Shown here piece by piece: positions 23,904 to 32,150 of a stretch of 64,000 nucleotides of DNA (the stretch's first letter is position 1; the number at the start of each line of letters is the position of its first letter). Origin of the DNA: Actinotalea caeni (GTDB taxonomy: Bacteria; Actinomycetota; Actinomycetes; Actinomycetales; Beutenbergiaceae); NCBI RefSeq assembly GCF_009733795.1, contig NZ_WNXX01000017.1:1-64000 (forward strand), in the 5' to 3' direction. The notes under the pieces were generated by a model that worked only from the letters and a program-made list of their open reading frames with translations, was not told the DNA's origin and did no database searches. A program made the translations under genes and the position numbers.

Positions 23904-25088
23904 ATGGAGTTCCGCCGCATCGACGGCCTGCCGCCGTACGTCTTCACCATCATCGACGGTCTCAAGCTCGAGGCCCGTCGAGCCGGTCGCGACGTCGTCG
24001 ACCTCGGGTTCGGCAACCCGGACCTGCCGAGCCCGCAGATCGCGGTCGACAAGCTGGCCGAGGCGGCCCAGAACACCCGCAACCACCGGTACTCCTCCTC
24101 GCGCGGCATCCCCAACCTGCGCCTCGCCGTGGCGAACCTGTACCAGCGGCGGTTCGGCGTCACGCTCGACCCCGAGCACGAGGTGCTCGCGACCATCGGC
24201 GCCAAGGAGGGGTTCAGCCACCTCATGTGGGTGCTGCTGTCCGCCGGCGACAGCGCGATCGTGCCGACGCCCAGCTACCCGATCCACATCTGGGGCCCGT
24301 ACTTCGCCGGTGCCGACGCCCGGCAGGTCCCGATCGGCGACGGCACCGACGGCGCCGGCTACATCGACCGCGTCATGGAGGCGTGGGACCTCGGGTGGCC
24401 GAAGCCGCGCGTCGTCGTGCTGAGCTTCCCGCACAACCCGACCACCTCGACCGTCGAGCTCGCCGACATGCAGCGGCTCGTCGACTGGGCGCGTGAGCGC
24501 GAGGTCGTGCTCGTCCACGACCTCGCCTACGCCGACATGTGCTTCGACGGCTGGCAGCCGCCGTCGATCATGCAGTGCGAGGGCGCCACCGAGGTGGCGG
24601 TCGAGCTGTACTCGATGACCAAGTCGTTCTCGATGGCCGGGTGGCGCGTGGCGTTCCTCGTCGGGCGACGCGACGTCATCAAGGCGCTCGCGCAGCTGAA
24701 GTCCTACCTGGACTACGGCACCTTCCAGCCGATCCAGATCGCGGCGACCGTGACGCTCAACGAGGCGACCGACTACCCCGCGGAGCTGTCGGCCGTCTAC
24801 GAGTCCCGGCGCGACGCGCTCTACGAGGGCCTGCAGCGCATCGGGTGGGACATCCTCAAGCCGCGCGGCACGATGTTCGCGTGGGCGCGGATCCCCGAGG
24901 CCTACGACGACATGGACTCGATCGAGTTCGCGACGCACCTGGTGAACGCGTGCGACGTCGCGGTCTCGCCGGGTGTCGGCTTCGGCCCGGGCGGCGAGAG
25001 GTTCGTGCGCTTCGCGCTCATCGAGAACGAGCAGCGGATCGGGCAGGCGGTGCGCAACCTCAAGCGCGGCCTGACCCGGCTCGCGTGA
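23904..25088 (+). CDS. alaC: AlaC-type PLP-dependent aminotransferase
   Basis: This class I/II fold-type I aminotransferase of 394 residues closely follows the AlaC pattern: FRRIDGLPPYVFTIIDGLK at the start, FGNPDLPSPQI, YSSSRGIPNLRLAVANLY, ATIGAKEGFSHLMW, VPTPSYPIHIWG and the PLP-lysine block SMTKSFSMAGWRVAF. AlaC makes alanine from pyruvate and glutamate; related enzymes act on LL-diaminopimelate or other amino donors, so the exact substrate is inferred. The ATG is chosen because it matches the family start and has a -10 box seven bases upstream. The following folP2-like gene starts 16 bases after the stop. Confidence 0.85.
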   Translation: MEFRRIDGLPPYVFTIIDGLKLEARRAGRDVVDLGFGNPDLPSPQIAVDKLAEAAQNTRNHRYSSSRGIPNLRLAVANLYQRRFGVTLDPEHEVLATIGAKEGFSHLMWVLLSAGDSAIVPTPSYPIHIWGPYFAGADARQVPIGDGTDGAGYIDRVMEAWDLGWPKPRVVVLSFPHNPTTSTVELADMQRLVDWAREREVVLVHDLAYADMCFDGWQPPSIMQCEGATEVAVELYSMTKSFSMAGWRVAFLVGRRDVIKALAQLKSYLDYGTFQPIQIAATVTLNEATDYPAELSAVYESRRDALYEGLQRIGWDILKPRGTMFAWARIPEAYDDMDSIEFATHLVNACDVAVSPGVGFGPGGERFVRFALIENEQRIGQAVRNLKRGLTRLA

Positions 25089-25104
25089 CCGGCAGGCTGC
25101 GCCG

Positions 25105-26031
25105 GTGACGACGGTCCCGCCCGCGGTCGCCGCGCTGACGCCGCGGCGCATCGGTGCGCGCACCTTCGACTTCGCGCGCCGCTGCGCGGTGATGGCGGTC
25201 GTCAACCGGACGCCGGACTCCTTCTTCGACCGCGGCGCCACGTTCGCGCTCGAGCGCGCCGTCGAGCACGCGCTGCGCGCGGTCGACGACGGCGCGGACT
25301 GGGTCGACGTCGGCGGCCTGCCGTTCTCGCCGGACACCCCGGAGGTGTCGGTCGCCGAGGAGATCGACCGGGTGCTGCCGGTCGTCGAGGCGATCCGGTC
25401 CCGCTCCGACGTCGTGATCTCGGTCGACACCTACCGGCCCGAGGTCGCCGAGGCGGTGCTCGACGGCGGCGCCGACGTCATCAACGACGTCATGGGGCTG
25501 CGGGTGCCGGGGCTGGTCGAGGTCCTCGCCGACCGCGGCGCGACCGTGGTCGTCGCGCACTCGCGCGCCGAGCCGCACCAGCACCTGCGGGCACCGCGCT
25601 ACGACGACGTGGTGGCCGACGTCGTCGCCTACCTCGAGGACCGGGTCGCGGCCGCGGTGGCCGCCGGCGTGGCCGAGGAGGCGATCGTCATCGACCCCGG
25701 CCACGACCTCAACAAGAACACCCTGCACTCGCTCGAGCTGACGCGCCGGCTCGAGGAGGTGGCCGCGATCGGGCTGCCGCTGCTCGTGGCGCTGTCGAAC
25801 AAGGACTTCGTCGGCGAGACGCTCGACCGTCCGCAGGGCGAGCGGCTGCCGGGCTCGCTCGCGGCCGCCGCCCTGTGCGTCGAGCGCGGTGCACGCGTTC
25901 TCCGCGTGCACCAGGTGCGCGAGACCGTCGACGTGGTGCGGATGACCGAGGCGGTGCTCGGGCTGCGCGAGCCCGCCTACCTGCGGCACAACATCGACAC
26001 GGCCACCGACGACCCGCGGTCGAACGGGTGA
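25105..26031 (+). CDS. folP2: Dihydropteroate synthase-like protein (FolP2 type)
   Basis: The 308-residue TIM-barrel protein is of the dihydropteroate synthase family: VMAVVNRTPDSFFDRG (pterin-binding start), VDVGGLPF, ISVDTYRPEVAEAVLDGGADVINDV, and the late block VLRVHQVRETVDVVRM. The MAVVNRTPDSF(F/Y)DRGATF signature is that of the second actinobacterial paralogue, FolP2. For mycobacterial FolP2 reports describe no dihydropteroate synthase activity, so a folate role should not be assumed. A canonical folP with a folate operon is not in the window. It lies between alaC and a RibD-like reductase, all in one direction with 4-16-base gaps. Confidence 0.82.
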   Translation: MTTVPPAVAALTPRRIGARTFDFARRCAVMAVVNRTPDSFFDRGATFALERAVEHALRAVDDGADWVDVGGLPFSPDTPEVSVAEEIDRVLPVVEAIRSRSDVVISVDTYRPEVAEAVLDGGADVINDVMGLRVPGLVEVLADRGATVVVAHSRAEPHQHLRAPRYDDVVADVVAYLEDRVAAAVAAGVAEEAIVIDPGHDLNKNTLHSLELTRRLEEVAAIGLPLLVALSNKDFVGETLDRPQGERLPGSLAAAALCVERGARVLRVHQVRETVDVVRMTEAVLGLREPAYLRHNIDTATDDPRSNG

Positions 26032-26035
26032 TCGC

Positions 26036-26737
26036 GTGTTCGACGTCGAGACCCTGATCGAGCGGTACGCGGTGCCCGACCGCGCGCGGCCGCACCTGCG
26101 CGTGAGCTTCGTCAGCAGCCTCGACGGCGCGGCGTGGCTCGACGGCCGCTCCGGGCCGCTCAACGACGAGTGGGACCAGCAGGTGTTCGCGACGCTGCGG
26201 CGGCTCTCCGACGCCGTGCTGGTCGGTGCCGGCACCGTGCGCATCGAGGGCTACGACGGCCTCACGCTCGACGAGGAGTCGCAGCGCTGGCGGGTCGAGC
26301 ACGGCCTGCCGCCGCACGCGCGGCTGGCGATCGTGTCGCACGCGCTCGACCTCGACCCGACCGCGGCGGTGTTCACCGAGGCGCCGGTGCGGCCGCTGGT
26401 CGTCACGCACGCGACCGCCCCCGCCGCGCGGCGCGAGGCGCTCGCGCAGGTCGCCGACGTGCTGGTGCACGGCGAGCGCTCGGTCGACCTGCCGGCCGCG
26501 GTCGCCGACCTCGCGGCCCGGGGGATGCCGCAGGTGCTGTGCGAGGGCGGGCCGACGCTGCTCGGTGCGCTCGTCGCGGCGGACGCCGTCGACGAGCTCG
26601 ACCTGACGATCAGCCCGGTGCTGGTCTCGGGCACCGCGGCGCGGATCGCGCACGGCCCGCAGCGCCTGGTGCCGATGCGGATGGTGCACGCGCTGCCGGG
26701 CGGCCCGATGCTGTTCCTGCGCTACGTGCGCGCCTGA
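26036..26737 (+). CDS. RibD C-terminal-domain (DHFR-fold) pyrimidine reductase-like protein
   Basis: The 233-residue protein has the RibD_C/DHFR-like fold: RPHLRVSFVSSLDGAAWLDGRSGPLN at the start, DAVLVGAGTVRIEGYDGL for NADPH binding, VLCEGGPTLLGALVAADAVDELDLTISPVLVSG near the C-terminus. In riboflavin synthesis this domain reduces the ribose chain of the uracil intermediate, but it lacks the N-terminal deaminase domain and is not beside other rib genes. Its role with the folP2-like gene is unknown. The GTG start lies five bases after the folP2 stop. Confidence 0.8.
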   Translation: MFDVETLIERYAVPDRARPHLRVSFVSSLDGAAWLDGRSGPLNDEWDQQVFATLRRLSDAVLVGAGTVRIEGYDGLTLDEESQRWRVEHGLPPHARLAIVSHALDLDPTAAVFTEAPVRPLVVTHATAPAARREALAQVADVLVHGERSVDLPAAVADLAARGMPQVLCEGGPTLLGALVAADAVDELDLTISPVLVSGTAARIAHGPQRLVPMRMVHALPGGPMLFLRYVRA

Positions 26738-26802
26738 GCAGCGCGCACGCCCGCATCGAGAGCCTGGGCGCCCGCGCGACGTCACCAGCCACGACGCGTC
26801 GG

Positions 26803-26808
26803 TAGGCT
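26803..26808 (+). promoter_or_regulatory. -10 box of metG
   Basis: TAGGCT ends ten bases before the ATG at 26819. Transcription would start within a few bases of the start codon. Confidence 0.45.
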
Positions 26809-26818
26809 TCGCCGCATC

Positions 26819-28375
26819 ATGACCTCACCTGGCACCGACGGCGAGCGGCCGCCGTTCTACATCACCACCGCGATCGCCTACCCCAACGCGAACCCGCACA
26901 TGGGCACGGCGTACGAGTACGTCTCGACGGACGTGCTCGCGCGGTTCAAGCGCCTCGACGGCTACGACGTCCGGTTCCTCACCGGCACCGACGAGCACGG
27001 CATCAAGATGATGCAGGCCGCCCAGCGCGCGGGTGTGGAGCCGGCCGAGTTCGCGCGCGGCAACTCCGACAAGTTCGAGGCGATGCAGCGCGGCCTGGGG
27101 ATCACGTTCGACCGGTTCATCCGGACCACCGACCCCGACCACATCGAGGCCAGCCAGGCGATCTGGCGCGCGATGGAGGCCAATGGCGACATCTACCTCG
27201 GCAGCTACTCCGGCTGGTACTCGGTGCGCGACGAGGCGTACTACACCGAGGACGAGACCGAGGTGCGCGAGGACGGCGTCCGGGTGGCGTCGGCGTCCGG
27301 CACCGAGGTGTCGTGGACGGAGGAGCCCAGCTACTTCTTCCGGCTCTCGGCGTACCAGGACCGCCTGCTCGCGCTGTACGAGGAGCACCCGGAGTTCGTC
27401 GGGCCCGACGTGCGCCGCAACGAGGTCGCCTCGTTCGTCCGCTCCGGGCTGCGCGACCTGTCGATCTCGCGCTCGACGTTCGACTGGGGCGTGCCCGTGC
27501 CGGGCGACCCGGCGCACGTCATGTACGTGTGGGTCGACGCGCTCACCAACTACCTCACCGGTGTCGGCTACCCCGACGTCGACAGCGAGCGGTTCCGCCG
27601 CTACTGGCCGGCCGACGTCCACATCATCGGCAAGGACATCATCCGGTTCCACGCCGTCTACTGGCCCGCGTTCCTCATGAGCGCCGGCATCGAGCTGCCC
27701 AGGCGTGTGTTCGCGCACGGGTTCCTGTTCGACCGCGGCAAGAAGATGAGCAAGTCCGACGGCACGGCGATCGACCCGCTCGCGTTCGCCGAGACCTACG
27801 GGCTCGACCAGATGCGCTACTTCCTGTGCCGGGAGTTCACCTACGGCCAGGACGGCAGCTACAGCCACGAGGCCGTGGTCACCCGCATCAACGCCGACCT
27901 CGCCAACGAGCTCGGCAACCTCGCGCAGCGCTCGCTGAGCATGGTCGCGAAGAACCTCGGCGGCGTCGTGCCGACGCCTGGCGAGCTCACCCAGGAGGAC
28001 CGTGCGCTGCTGGGCCGGCTCGAGCCGCTGCTCGAGGAGTCCCGCACGCACATCGACGGCCAGCAGATCAGCGTCTACCTCGAGGGCCTCTGGGCGGTGC
28101 TGGGGGAGACCAACCGGTACTTCTCGGCGCAGCAGCCGTGGGTGCTCCGCACGAGCGACCCCGAGCGGATGGCGACCGTGCTGTCCGTGACGCTCGAGGT
28201 CGTGCGGACGGTCGCGACGCTCGTGCAGCCCGTGATGCCGACGGCGGCCGGCCGGCTGCTCACCCAGCTCGGCCTGGCCGAGGAGGTGCCGTTCGCGACG
28301 CTCGCGACGCCGCTCGCGCCCGGCACGCCGCTGCCCGCGCCGTCCGGGGTGTTCCCGCGCTACGTCGAGGAGTGA
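26819..28375 (+). CDS. metG: Methionyl-tRNA synthetase
   Basis: MetG charges tRNA-Met for initiation and elongation. The 518-residue product is the short form without the C-terminal tRNA-binding extension: the HIGH-type motif is NPHMGT (25-30), the zinc-knuckle region lacks paired CxxC cysteines, WVDALTNYLTGVGYP marks the methionine pocket, and KKMSKS spans about 308-313. The length and TTAIAYPNANPHMGTAYEYV match mycobacterial MetG. It has its own promoter and is followed by tatD, the usual actinobacterial order. Confidence 0.96.
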   Translation: MTSPGTDGERPPFYITTAIAYPNANPHMGTAYEYVSTDVLARFKRLDGYDVRFLTGTDEHGIKMMQAAQRAGVEPAEFARGNSDKFEAMQRGLGITFDRFIRTTDPDHIEASQAIWRAMEANGDIYLGSYSGWYSVRDEAYYTEDETEVREDGVRVASASGTEVSWTEEPSYFFRLSAYQDRLLALYEEHPEFVGPDVRRNEVASFVRSGLRDLSISRSTFDWGVPVPGDPAHVMYVWVDALTNYLTGVGYPDVDSERFRRYWPADVHIIGKDIIRFHAVYWPAFLMSAGIELPRRVFAHGFLFDRGKKMSKSDGTAIDPLAFAETYGLDQMRYFLCREFTYGQDGSYSHEAVVTRINADLANELGNLAQRSLSMVAKNLGGVVPTPGELTQEDRALLGRLEPLLEESRTHIDGQQISVYLEGLWAVLGETNRYFSAQQPWVLRTSDPERMATVLSVTLEVVRTVATLVQPVMPTAAGRLLTQLGLAEEVPFATLATPLAPGTPLPAPSGVFPRYVEE

Positions 28376-28460
28376 CCGCGCGGTGCCGTCCGGCCCGCTC
28401 GCAGCGGGTGGTGCCGGTGCACGGGCCGTCGGGCCCGGTCGTCGAGAGGAAGGTGTGAGC

Positions 28461-29366
28461 GTGGCGCGCAGGCGAGGGGAGTGGCCGCCGGACCCGGAGC
28501 CGTTGCCGGTGCCGGTCATCGACGACCACACCCACCTGGAGTCGATCCCGCACGTGCTCGACGACGGTGTGCCCGACCCGGGCATGACCGGTCAGCTCGA
28601 CCGTGCGGCGGCGGTCGGTGTCGAGGCGGTCGTCCAGATCGGCTGCGACCTCGACTCCGCGCGCGTGAGCGTGGCCTGGGCGCACGAGGACCCGCGCGTC
28701 GTCGCGGGCGTGGCGATCCACCCGAACGAGGCGGTGCTGCACGCCGGCGTGCGCGAGGTCGCGCCCGACGGTCTGCCGCCGCAGCCGCTCGACCGGCACG
28801 CGACGTCGCTGGACGACGCGCTCGCGGTCGTCGCCGAGCTGGCCAGGGACCCGCGGGTGCGCACGATCGGCGAGACCGGCCTGGACTTCTTCCGCGCCGG
28901 TGAGCGGGGCCGACAGGTGCAGCGGGAGTCGTTCCGCGCGCACGTGGCGCTCGCGAAGGAGCTCGGGCTCCCGCTGCAGATCCACGACCGCGACGCCCAC
29001 CGCGAGGTGCTGGAGGTGCTGGCGCGCGACGGCGCCCCCGAGGTCACGGTCTTCCACTGCTTCTCCGCCGACGCCGAGATCGCCGCGGAGTGCGTCGCCC
29101 GCGGCTACCTGCTGTCGTTCGCGGGTCCGGTGACGTTCGCGAGCGCCGAGGACGTGCGTGCCGCGGCCCGCGTCGTGCCGGCCGAGCAGCTGCTGGTCGA
29201 GACCGACGCGCCCTACCTCACGCCCGCGCCGCACCGCGGTGCGCCGAACGCGCCGTACCTGCTGCCGCTCACGGTCCGGCGGCTGGCCGAGGTCCGCGGC
29301 GACGACCTGGCGGGGCTGTGCGCCCGGCTGCACGCCAACGCGACCCGGGTCTACGGCCCCTGGTGA
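28461..29366 (+). CDS. tatD: TatD-family metal-dependent hydrolase (3'-5' DNase)
   Basis: TatD enzymes are cytosolic metal-dependent nucleases with an amidohydrolase TIM barrel. The product of about 301 residues carries the metal site HxH in IDDHTHLES, Glu in IGETGLDFFR, His in LPLQIHDRDAH, His in VFHCFSADAEIA, and Asp in LLVETDAPYLTP, with the family end PNAPYLLPLTVRRLAEVRG. The GTG at 28461 is chosen because AGGAAGG lies seven bases upstream; an earlier GTG at 28455 is too close to that site. It follows metG by 85 bases. An isolated 15-base repeat sits just after its stop. Confidence 0.9.
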   Translation: MARRRGEWPPDPEPLPVPVIDDHTHLESIPHVLDDGVPDPGMTGQLDRAAAVGVEAVVQIGCDLDSARVSVAWAHEDPRVVAGVAIHPNEAVLHAGVREVAPDGLPPQPLDRHATSLDDALAVVAELARDPRVRTIGETGLDFFRAGERGRQVQRESFRAHVALAKELGLPLQIHDRDAHREVLEVLARDGAPEVTVFHCFSADAEIAAECVARGYLLSFAGPVTFASAEDVRAAARVVPAEQLLVETDAPYLTPAPHRGAPNAPYLLPLTVRRLAEVRGDDLAGLCARLHANATRVYGPW

Positions 29367-29370
29367 GCTT

Positions 29371-29385
29371 GTGAAGGACCTGTGA
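29371..29385 (+). promoter_or_regulatory. 15-base element GTGAAGGACCTGTGA, copy 1
   Basis: The element holds two GTGA half-sites 11 bases apart. An exact reverse-complement copy lies at 30605-30619, after the next gene. Both copies are about 40 bases upstream of a GTNAC direct repeat. Confidence 0.5.
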
Positions 29386-29413
29386 ACAGGCCTGGTCGTC
29401 GGCTTCCAGGATG

Positions 29414-29429
29414 GTCACGGATCGGTTAC
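29414..29429 (+). promoter_or_regulatory. MtrA-like box upstream of the first G5 gene
   Basis: GTCAC-GGATCG-GTTAC is a direct repeat of GTNAC with a six-base spacer, which resembles binding sites described for the actinobacterial cell-wall response regulator MtrA. It is 64 bases before the GTG start at 29493. Confidence 0.5.
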
Positions 29430-29492
29430 GGTGCCCAGGTCGGTCTGCGTGGACCGGCTTCCCTCGACCGAGACGAAGGACACCTCCCTCCA

Positions 29493-30584
29493 GTGCCCTC
29501 CGAACCCGGGAGCGTCCCGAGCGACCGCTCCGAGTCCCGCCGCGAGCGGCGCAGCCACCGCGCCGACGCGCCCGCGGTGCAGCTGCCCCGTCCCGTGCGC
29601 TACGCCCTCGGCGTGGCGGTGCTGGTGCTCGCGCTCGTGGGCTCGCTGTCGTTCGCCGGTCTCGGCGGCGCGTCGCCGTCCGCCGAGGACGCACGCGCCG
29701 ACGTGGCCGGCCTCGCCGGTCGCGAGGACGTCTGGGCGCAGGTCTCGCGCGGCGACATGGTCCGCGAGCCGCTCATCCTGGAGGCGGGCGAGGCGGTCGA
29801 CTTCACCGTGACCGTCGACGGCCGCACGGTCGACCTCACGACCACGAGCACGACGATCCTCGCCGACGCCCTCGTCGACGCCGGCATCGTGGTCGAGCTC
29901 GACGACGTGGTGTCCGCCCCGATGGGCGAGCCGCCGGCCGACGGCGCCGAGATCGTCGTCGAGCGCGTCGGCACGCACATCGAGACCGAGGTCGAGGAGC
30001 TGCCGTTCAGGACCGTCGAGCGCAAGACGTCGCAGCTGCCGAGCGGCACCACGCGCGTCGAGACCGAGGGCGTCGAGGGCTCCCGCGTCACGACCTACCG
30101 GACCACCTACGCCGACGGCGAGGTCCTCGACCGCCAGCAGCTGACCTCGGTGGTCGCGGCCCAGCCCGTCGACGAGGTCGTCCTCGTCGGCACCGGGACG
30201 GTCTCCGCCGGCTCCTCGGGCTCCTCCGGCTCGGGCTCCTCCGGCTCCGGCGGTTCCACCCCGCAGCCGGTCACCTACTCCGGCGGCAACCCGCGCGCGA
30301 TCGCGCAGGAGATGCTCGCGGCCTACGGCTGGGGCTCCGACCAGTGGAGCTGCCTCGACCGGCTCTGGCAGCGCGAGAGCAACTGGAACCCCTACGCGCA
30401 GAACCCCAGCTCGGGGGCGTACGGCATCCCGCAGGCGCTGCCCGGCTCCAAGATGGCCACCGCGGGTGCCGACTGGCGCACCAACCCCGCCACCCAGATC
30501 GCCTGGGGCCTCAGCTACATCAAGGGCCGGTACGGCTCACCCTGCGGCGCGTGGGCGCACAGCCAGTCGGTCGGGTGGTACTAG
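29493..30584 (+). CDS. Secreted DUF348/G5-domain protein with lysozyme-like C-terminal domain
   Basis: The product of about 363 residues has an N-terminal membrane/signal segment (about 33-52: YALGVAVLVLALVGSLSFAG), a DUF348-type domain (about 95-160), a G5 domain (VEELPFRTVERKTSQLPSGT..., about 165-240), a Ser/Gly linker, and a C-terminal transglycosylase-like domain. In this last domain Glu295 (LWQRESNWNP) is the likely catalytic acid, followed by YGIPQALPGSKM. Such proteins cut or remodel peptidoglycan outside the cell. The GTG at 29493 is preferred over one at 29382, which would put the MtrA-like box inside the gene. It is a paralogue of the adjacent rpfB. Confidence 0.82.
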   Translation: MPSEPGSVPSDRSESRRERRSHRADAPAVQLPRPVRYALGVAVLVLALVGSLSFAGLGGASPSAEDARADVAGLAGREDVWAQVSRGDMVREPLILEAGEAVDFTVTVDGRTVDLTTTSTTILADALVDAGIVVELDDVVSAPMGEPPADGAEIVVERVGTHIETEVEELPFRTVERKTSQLPSGTTRVETEGVEGSRVTTYRTTYADGEVLDRQQLTSVVAAQPVDEVVLVGTGTVSAGSSGSSGSGSSGSGGSTPQPVTYSGGNPRAIAQEMLAAYGWGSDQWSCLDRLWQRESNWNPYAQNPSSGAYGIPQALPGSKMATAGADWRTNPATQIAWGLSYIKGRYGSPCGAWAHSQSVGWY

Positions 30585-30604
30585 CCGGGGGGCGGTCCGC
30601 ACCC

Positions 30605-30619
30605 TCACAGGTCCTTCAC
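30605..30619 (-). promoter_or_regulatory. 15-base element GTGAAGGACCTGTGA, copy 2 (inverted)
   Basis: Exact reverse complement of the element at 29371-29385. It lies 38 bases before the second GTNAC direct repeat. Together the two copies flank the first G5 gene. Confidence 0.5.
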
Positions 30620-30656
30620 GGGCACAGTGAGGTCTCCCACCCACGCTTGGCGGGAG

Positions 30657-30672
30657 ATCACGATTCGGTTAC
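30657..30672 (+). promoter_or_regulatory. MtrA-like box upstream of rpfB
   Basis: ATCAC-GATTCG-GTTAC repeats the arrangement seen before the first G5 gene. The shared core TCG-GTTACGGTG is identical. It is 95 bases before the start of rpfB. Confidence 0.5.
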
Positions 30673-30766
30673 GGTGGCGAGCGGCCCATGAGCCCAGCGC
30701 GGCGAGCCGAGGTCGTCGTACCTGCCCGCGCTGCACCGCAGCGAGACCGTCACCAGGGAGTCTCGC

Positions 30767-32071
30767 GTGATCGCCAGGACCCCAGACGTGAACACACCTG
30801 ACCCGCGCCAGGACGAGACCGCCGTCGTCGACCCGCCCGCCGTCGAGGAGACCCCCACCGACGCGACCGAGGTCGTCGACCCGCCCGCCGAGACCGAGAC
30901 GCCCGACGAGAAGCACCGGGCGCCGCGCCGCCGCGCGCTGGCCGCGCTCGGTGTCGCCGCCGCGCTCGCGCTCGGCGGCGCGGTCGCCGCCGGCGCCGCC
31001 CACAAGGACGTCCAGATCGACCTCGACGGCAGCACCGTCGACGTCGGCACCTTCGCCGGCAGCGTCGGCAGCGTGCTCGCCGCCGAGGGCATCGAGGTCG
31101 GCGAGCACGACCTCGTGGTGCCCGGCGTCGACGAGCCCCTCGCCGACGGCGCCGAGATCGTCGTGCGCACCGCCGAGCAGGTCGAGGTCGAGGTCGACGG
31201 TCGCTCGACCGTCGTCTGGACGATCGGCGACACCGCCGCCCAGACCCTCGCCGAGGTCGCCGCGAGCGGCCGCGAGGCCGTGATGACGGCGTCGCGCAGC
31301 GAGGGCCGCCTCGCTCTCGACATGCCGCTGGTCGCGCACGGCCCGGTCACCTTCGTCGTCGACGGCGAGAGCCGCTCGCTCGAGGTCGACGGCGTCGCGG
31401 ACCTCAGCACCGCGCTGCTGCGCGCCGAGATCGAGGTCGGCGAGCACGACACCGTGACCGTGACGACCGGGGCCGACGGCCAGCCGGTGGTGACCGTCAC
31501 CCGCGTCGCGAGCGAGGAGACCACCCGCACCGAGGCGCTGCCGTTCGAGACCGTCGAGCGCGGTACCGACGACCTCTACAAGGGCGAGCGCCGCGTCGTC
31601 GACGAGGGTCGCGAGGGTGCGCGCACCTATACCTACCTCGAGTACACCGTGGACGGCGAGGTGGCCTCCAGCCAGCTCGTCCGCGTCGAGGTGACCCGTC
31701 AGCCCCAGGACCGCGTCGTCGAGTACGGCACCGCGCAGCGCCCGGCCCCCACGCCGAGGCCCACGACCACGAGCAGCGGCTCCAGCAGCTCCAGCAGCTC
31801 CAGCAGCGGCGGTGGCGGCGGTGGCGCCGTCTCGGGTGACGTGTGGGCCGCGCTCGCGCAGTGCGAGTCCGGCGGCAACCCGACCACGAACACCGGCAAC
31901 GGCTACTACGGCCTGTACCAGTTCTCGCTGCCGACCTGGCAGGCGGTCGGCGGCACCGGGCTGCCGTCGGAGGCCAGCGCCGCCGAGCAGACCCAGCGCG
32001 CCCAGATCCTGCAGGCGCGGTCGGGCTGGGGCCAGTGGCCTGCGTGCTCGGCGAAGCTCGGGCTGCGCTGA
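30767..32071 (+). CDS. rpfB: Resuscitation-promoting factor RpfB
   Basis: RpfB is a secreted or membrane-anchored muralytic enzyme that helps dormant cells resume growth and works in peptidoglycan turnover. The 434-residue product has a Pro/Glu-rich cytoplasmic N-terminus, one membrane segment (about 57-78), two to three DUF348 repeats (about 80-225), a G5 domain ([19 protein letters not shown]..., about 245-325), a Ser-rich linker and the Rpf catalytic domain (about 355-434) with Glu367 in [11 protein letters not shown] and the [18 protein letters not shown] block. Two Cys for the domain disulfide are present. AGGGAG lies seven bases before the GTG. rpfB-ksgA-ispE is the standard actinobacterial order. 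Confidence 0.95.
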   Translation: MIARTPDVNTPDPRQDETAVVDPPAVEETPTDATEVVDPPAETETPDEKHRAPRRRALAALGVAAALALGGAVAAGAAHKDVQIDLDGSTVDVGTFAGSVGSVLAAEGIEVGEHDLVVPGVDEPLADGAEIVVRTAEQVEVEVDGRSTVVWTIGDTAAQTLAEVAASGREAVMTASRSEGRLALDMPLVAHGPVTFVVDGESRSLEVDGVADLSTALLRAEIEVGEHDTVTVTTGADGQPVVTVTRVASEETTRTEALPFETVERGTDDLYKGERRVVDEGREGARTYTYLEYTVDGEVASSQLVRVEVTRQPQDRVVEYGTAQRPAPTPRPTTTSSGSSSSSSSSSGGGGGGAVSGDVWAALAQCESGGNPTTNTGNGYYGLYQFSLPTWQAVGGTGLPSEASAAEQTQRAQILQARSGWGQWPACSAKLGLR

Positions 32072-32095
32072 CCGGCCGGACCCGCAGCCGCGTGC

Positions 32096-32126
32096 GCCGC
32101 GGCGGTGGCGGTGCCACCGCCGCGGC
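32096..32126 (+). terminator. Hairpin between rpfB and ksgA
   Basis: A perfect 14-bp stem (32096-32109 with 32113-32126) and three-base loop, 25 bases after the rpfB stop and ahead of the ksgA ribosome site. It may end or attenuate rpfB transcription. Confidence 0.65.
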
Positions 32127-32150
32127 CCACGGATGTGGGAGGCTCACCCG

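Noticed and set aside
29382-29492. Longer N-terminus of the first G5 protein starting at GTG 29382
   Set aside because: It would place the GTNAC box and promoter region inside the gene and adds residues with no family similarity.
29371-30766. c-di-AMP (ydaO-type) riboswitch before the Rpf-like genes
   Set aside because: Such riboswitches precede some actinobacterial rpf genes, but the leaders here are 80-110 bases from the promoter-like boxes and lack the conserved core sequences I would expect.
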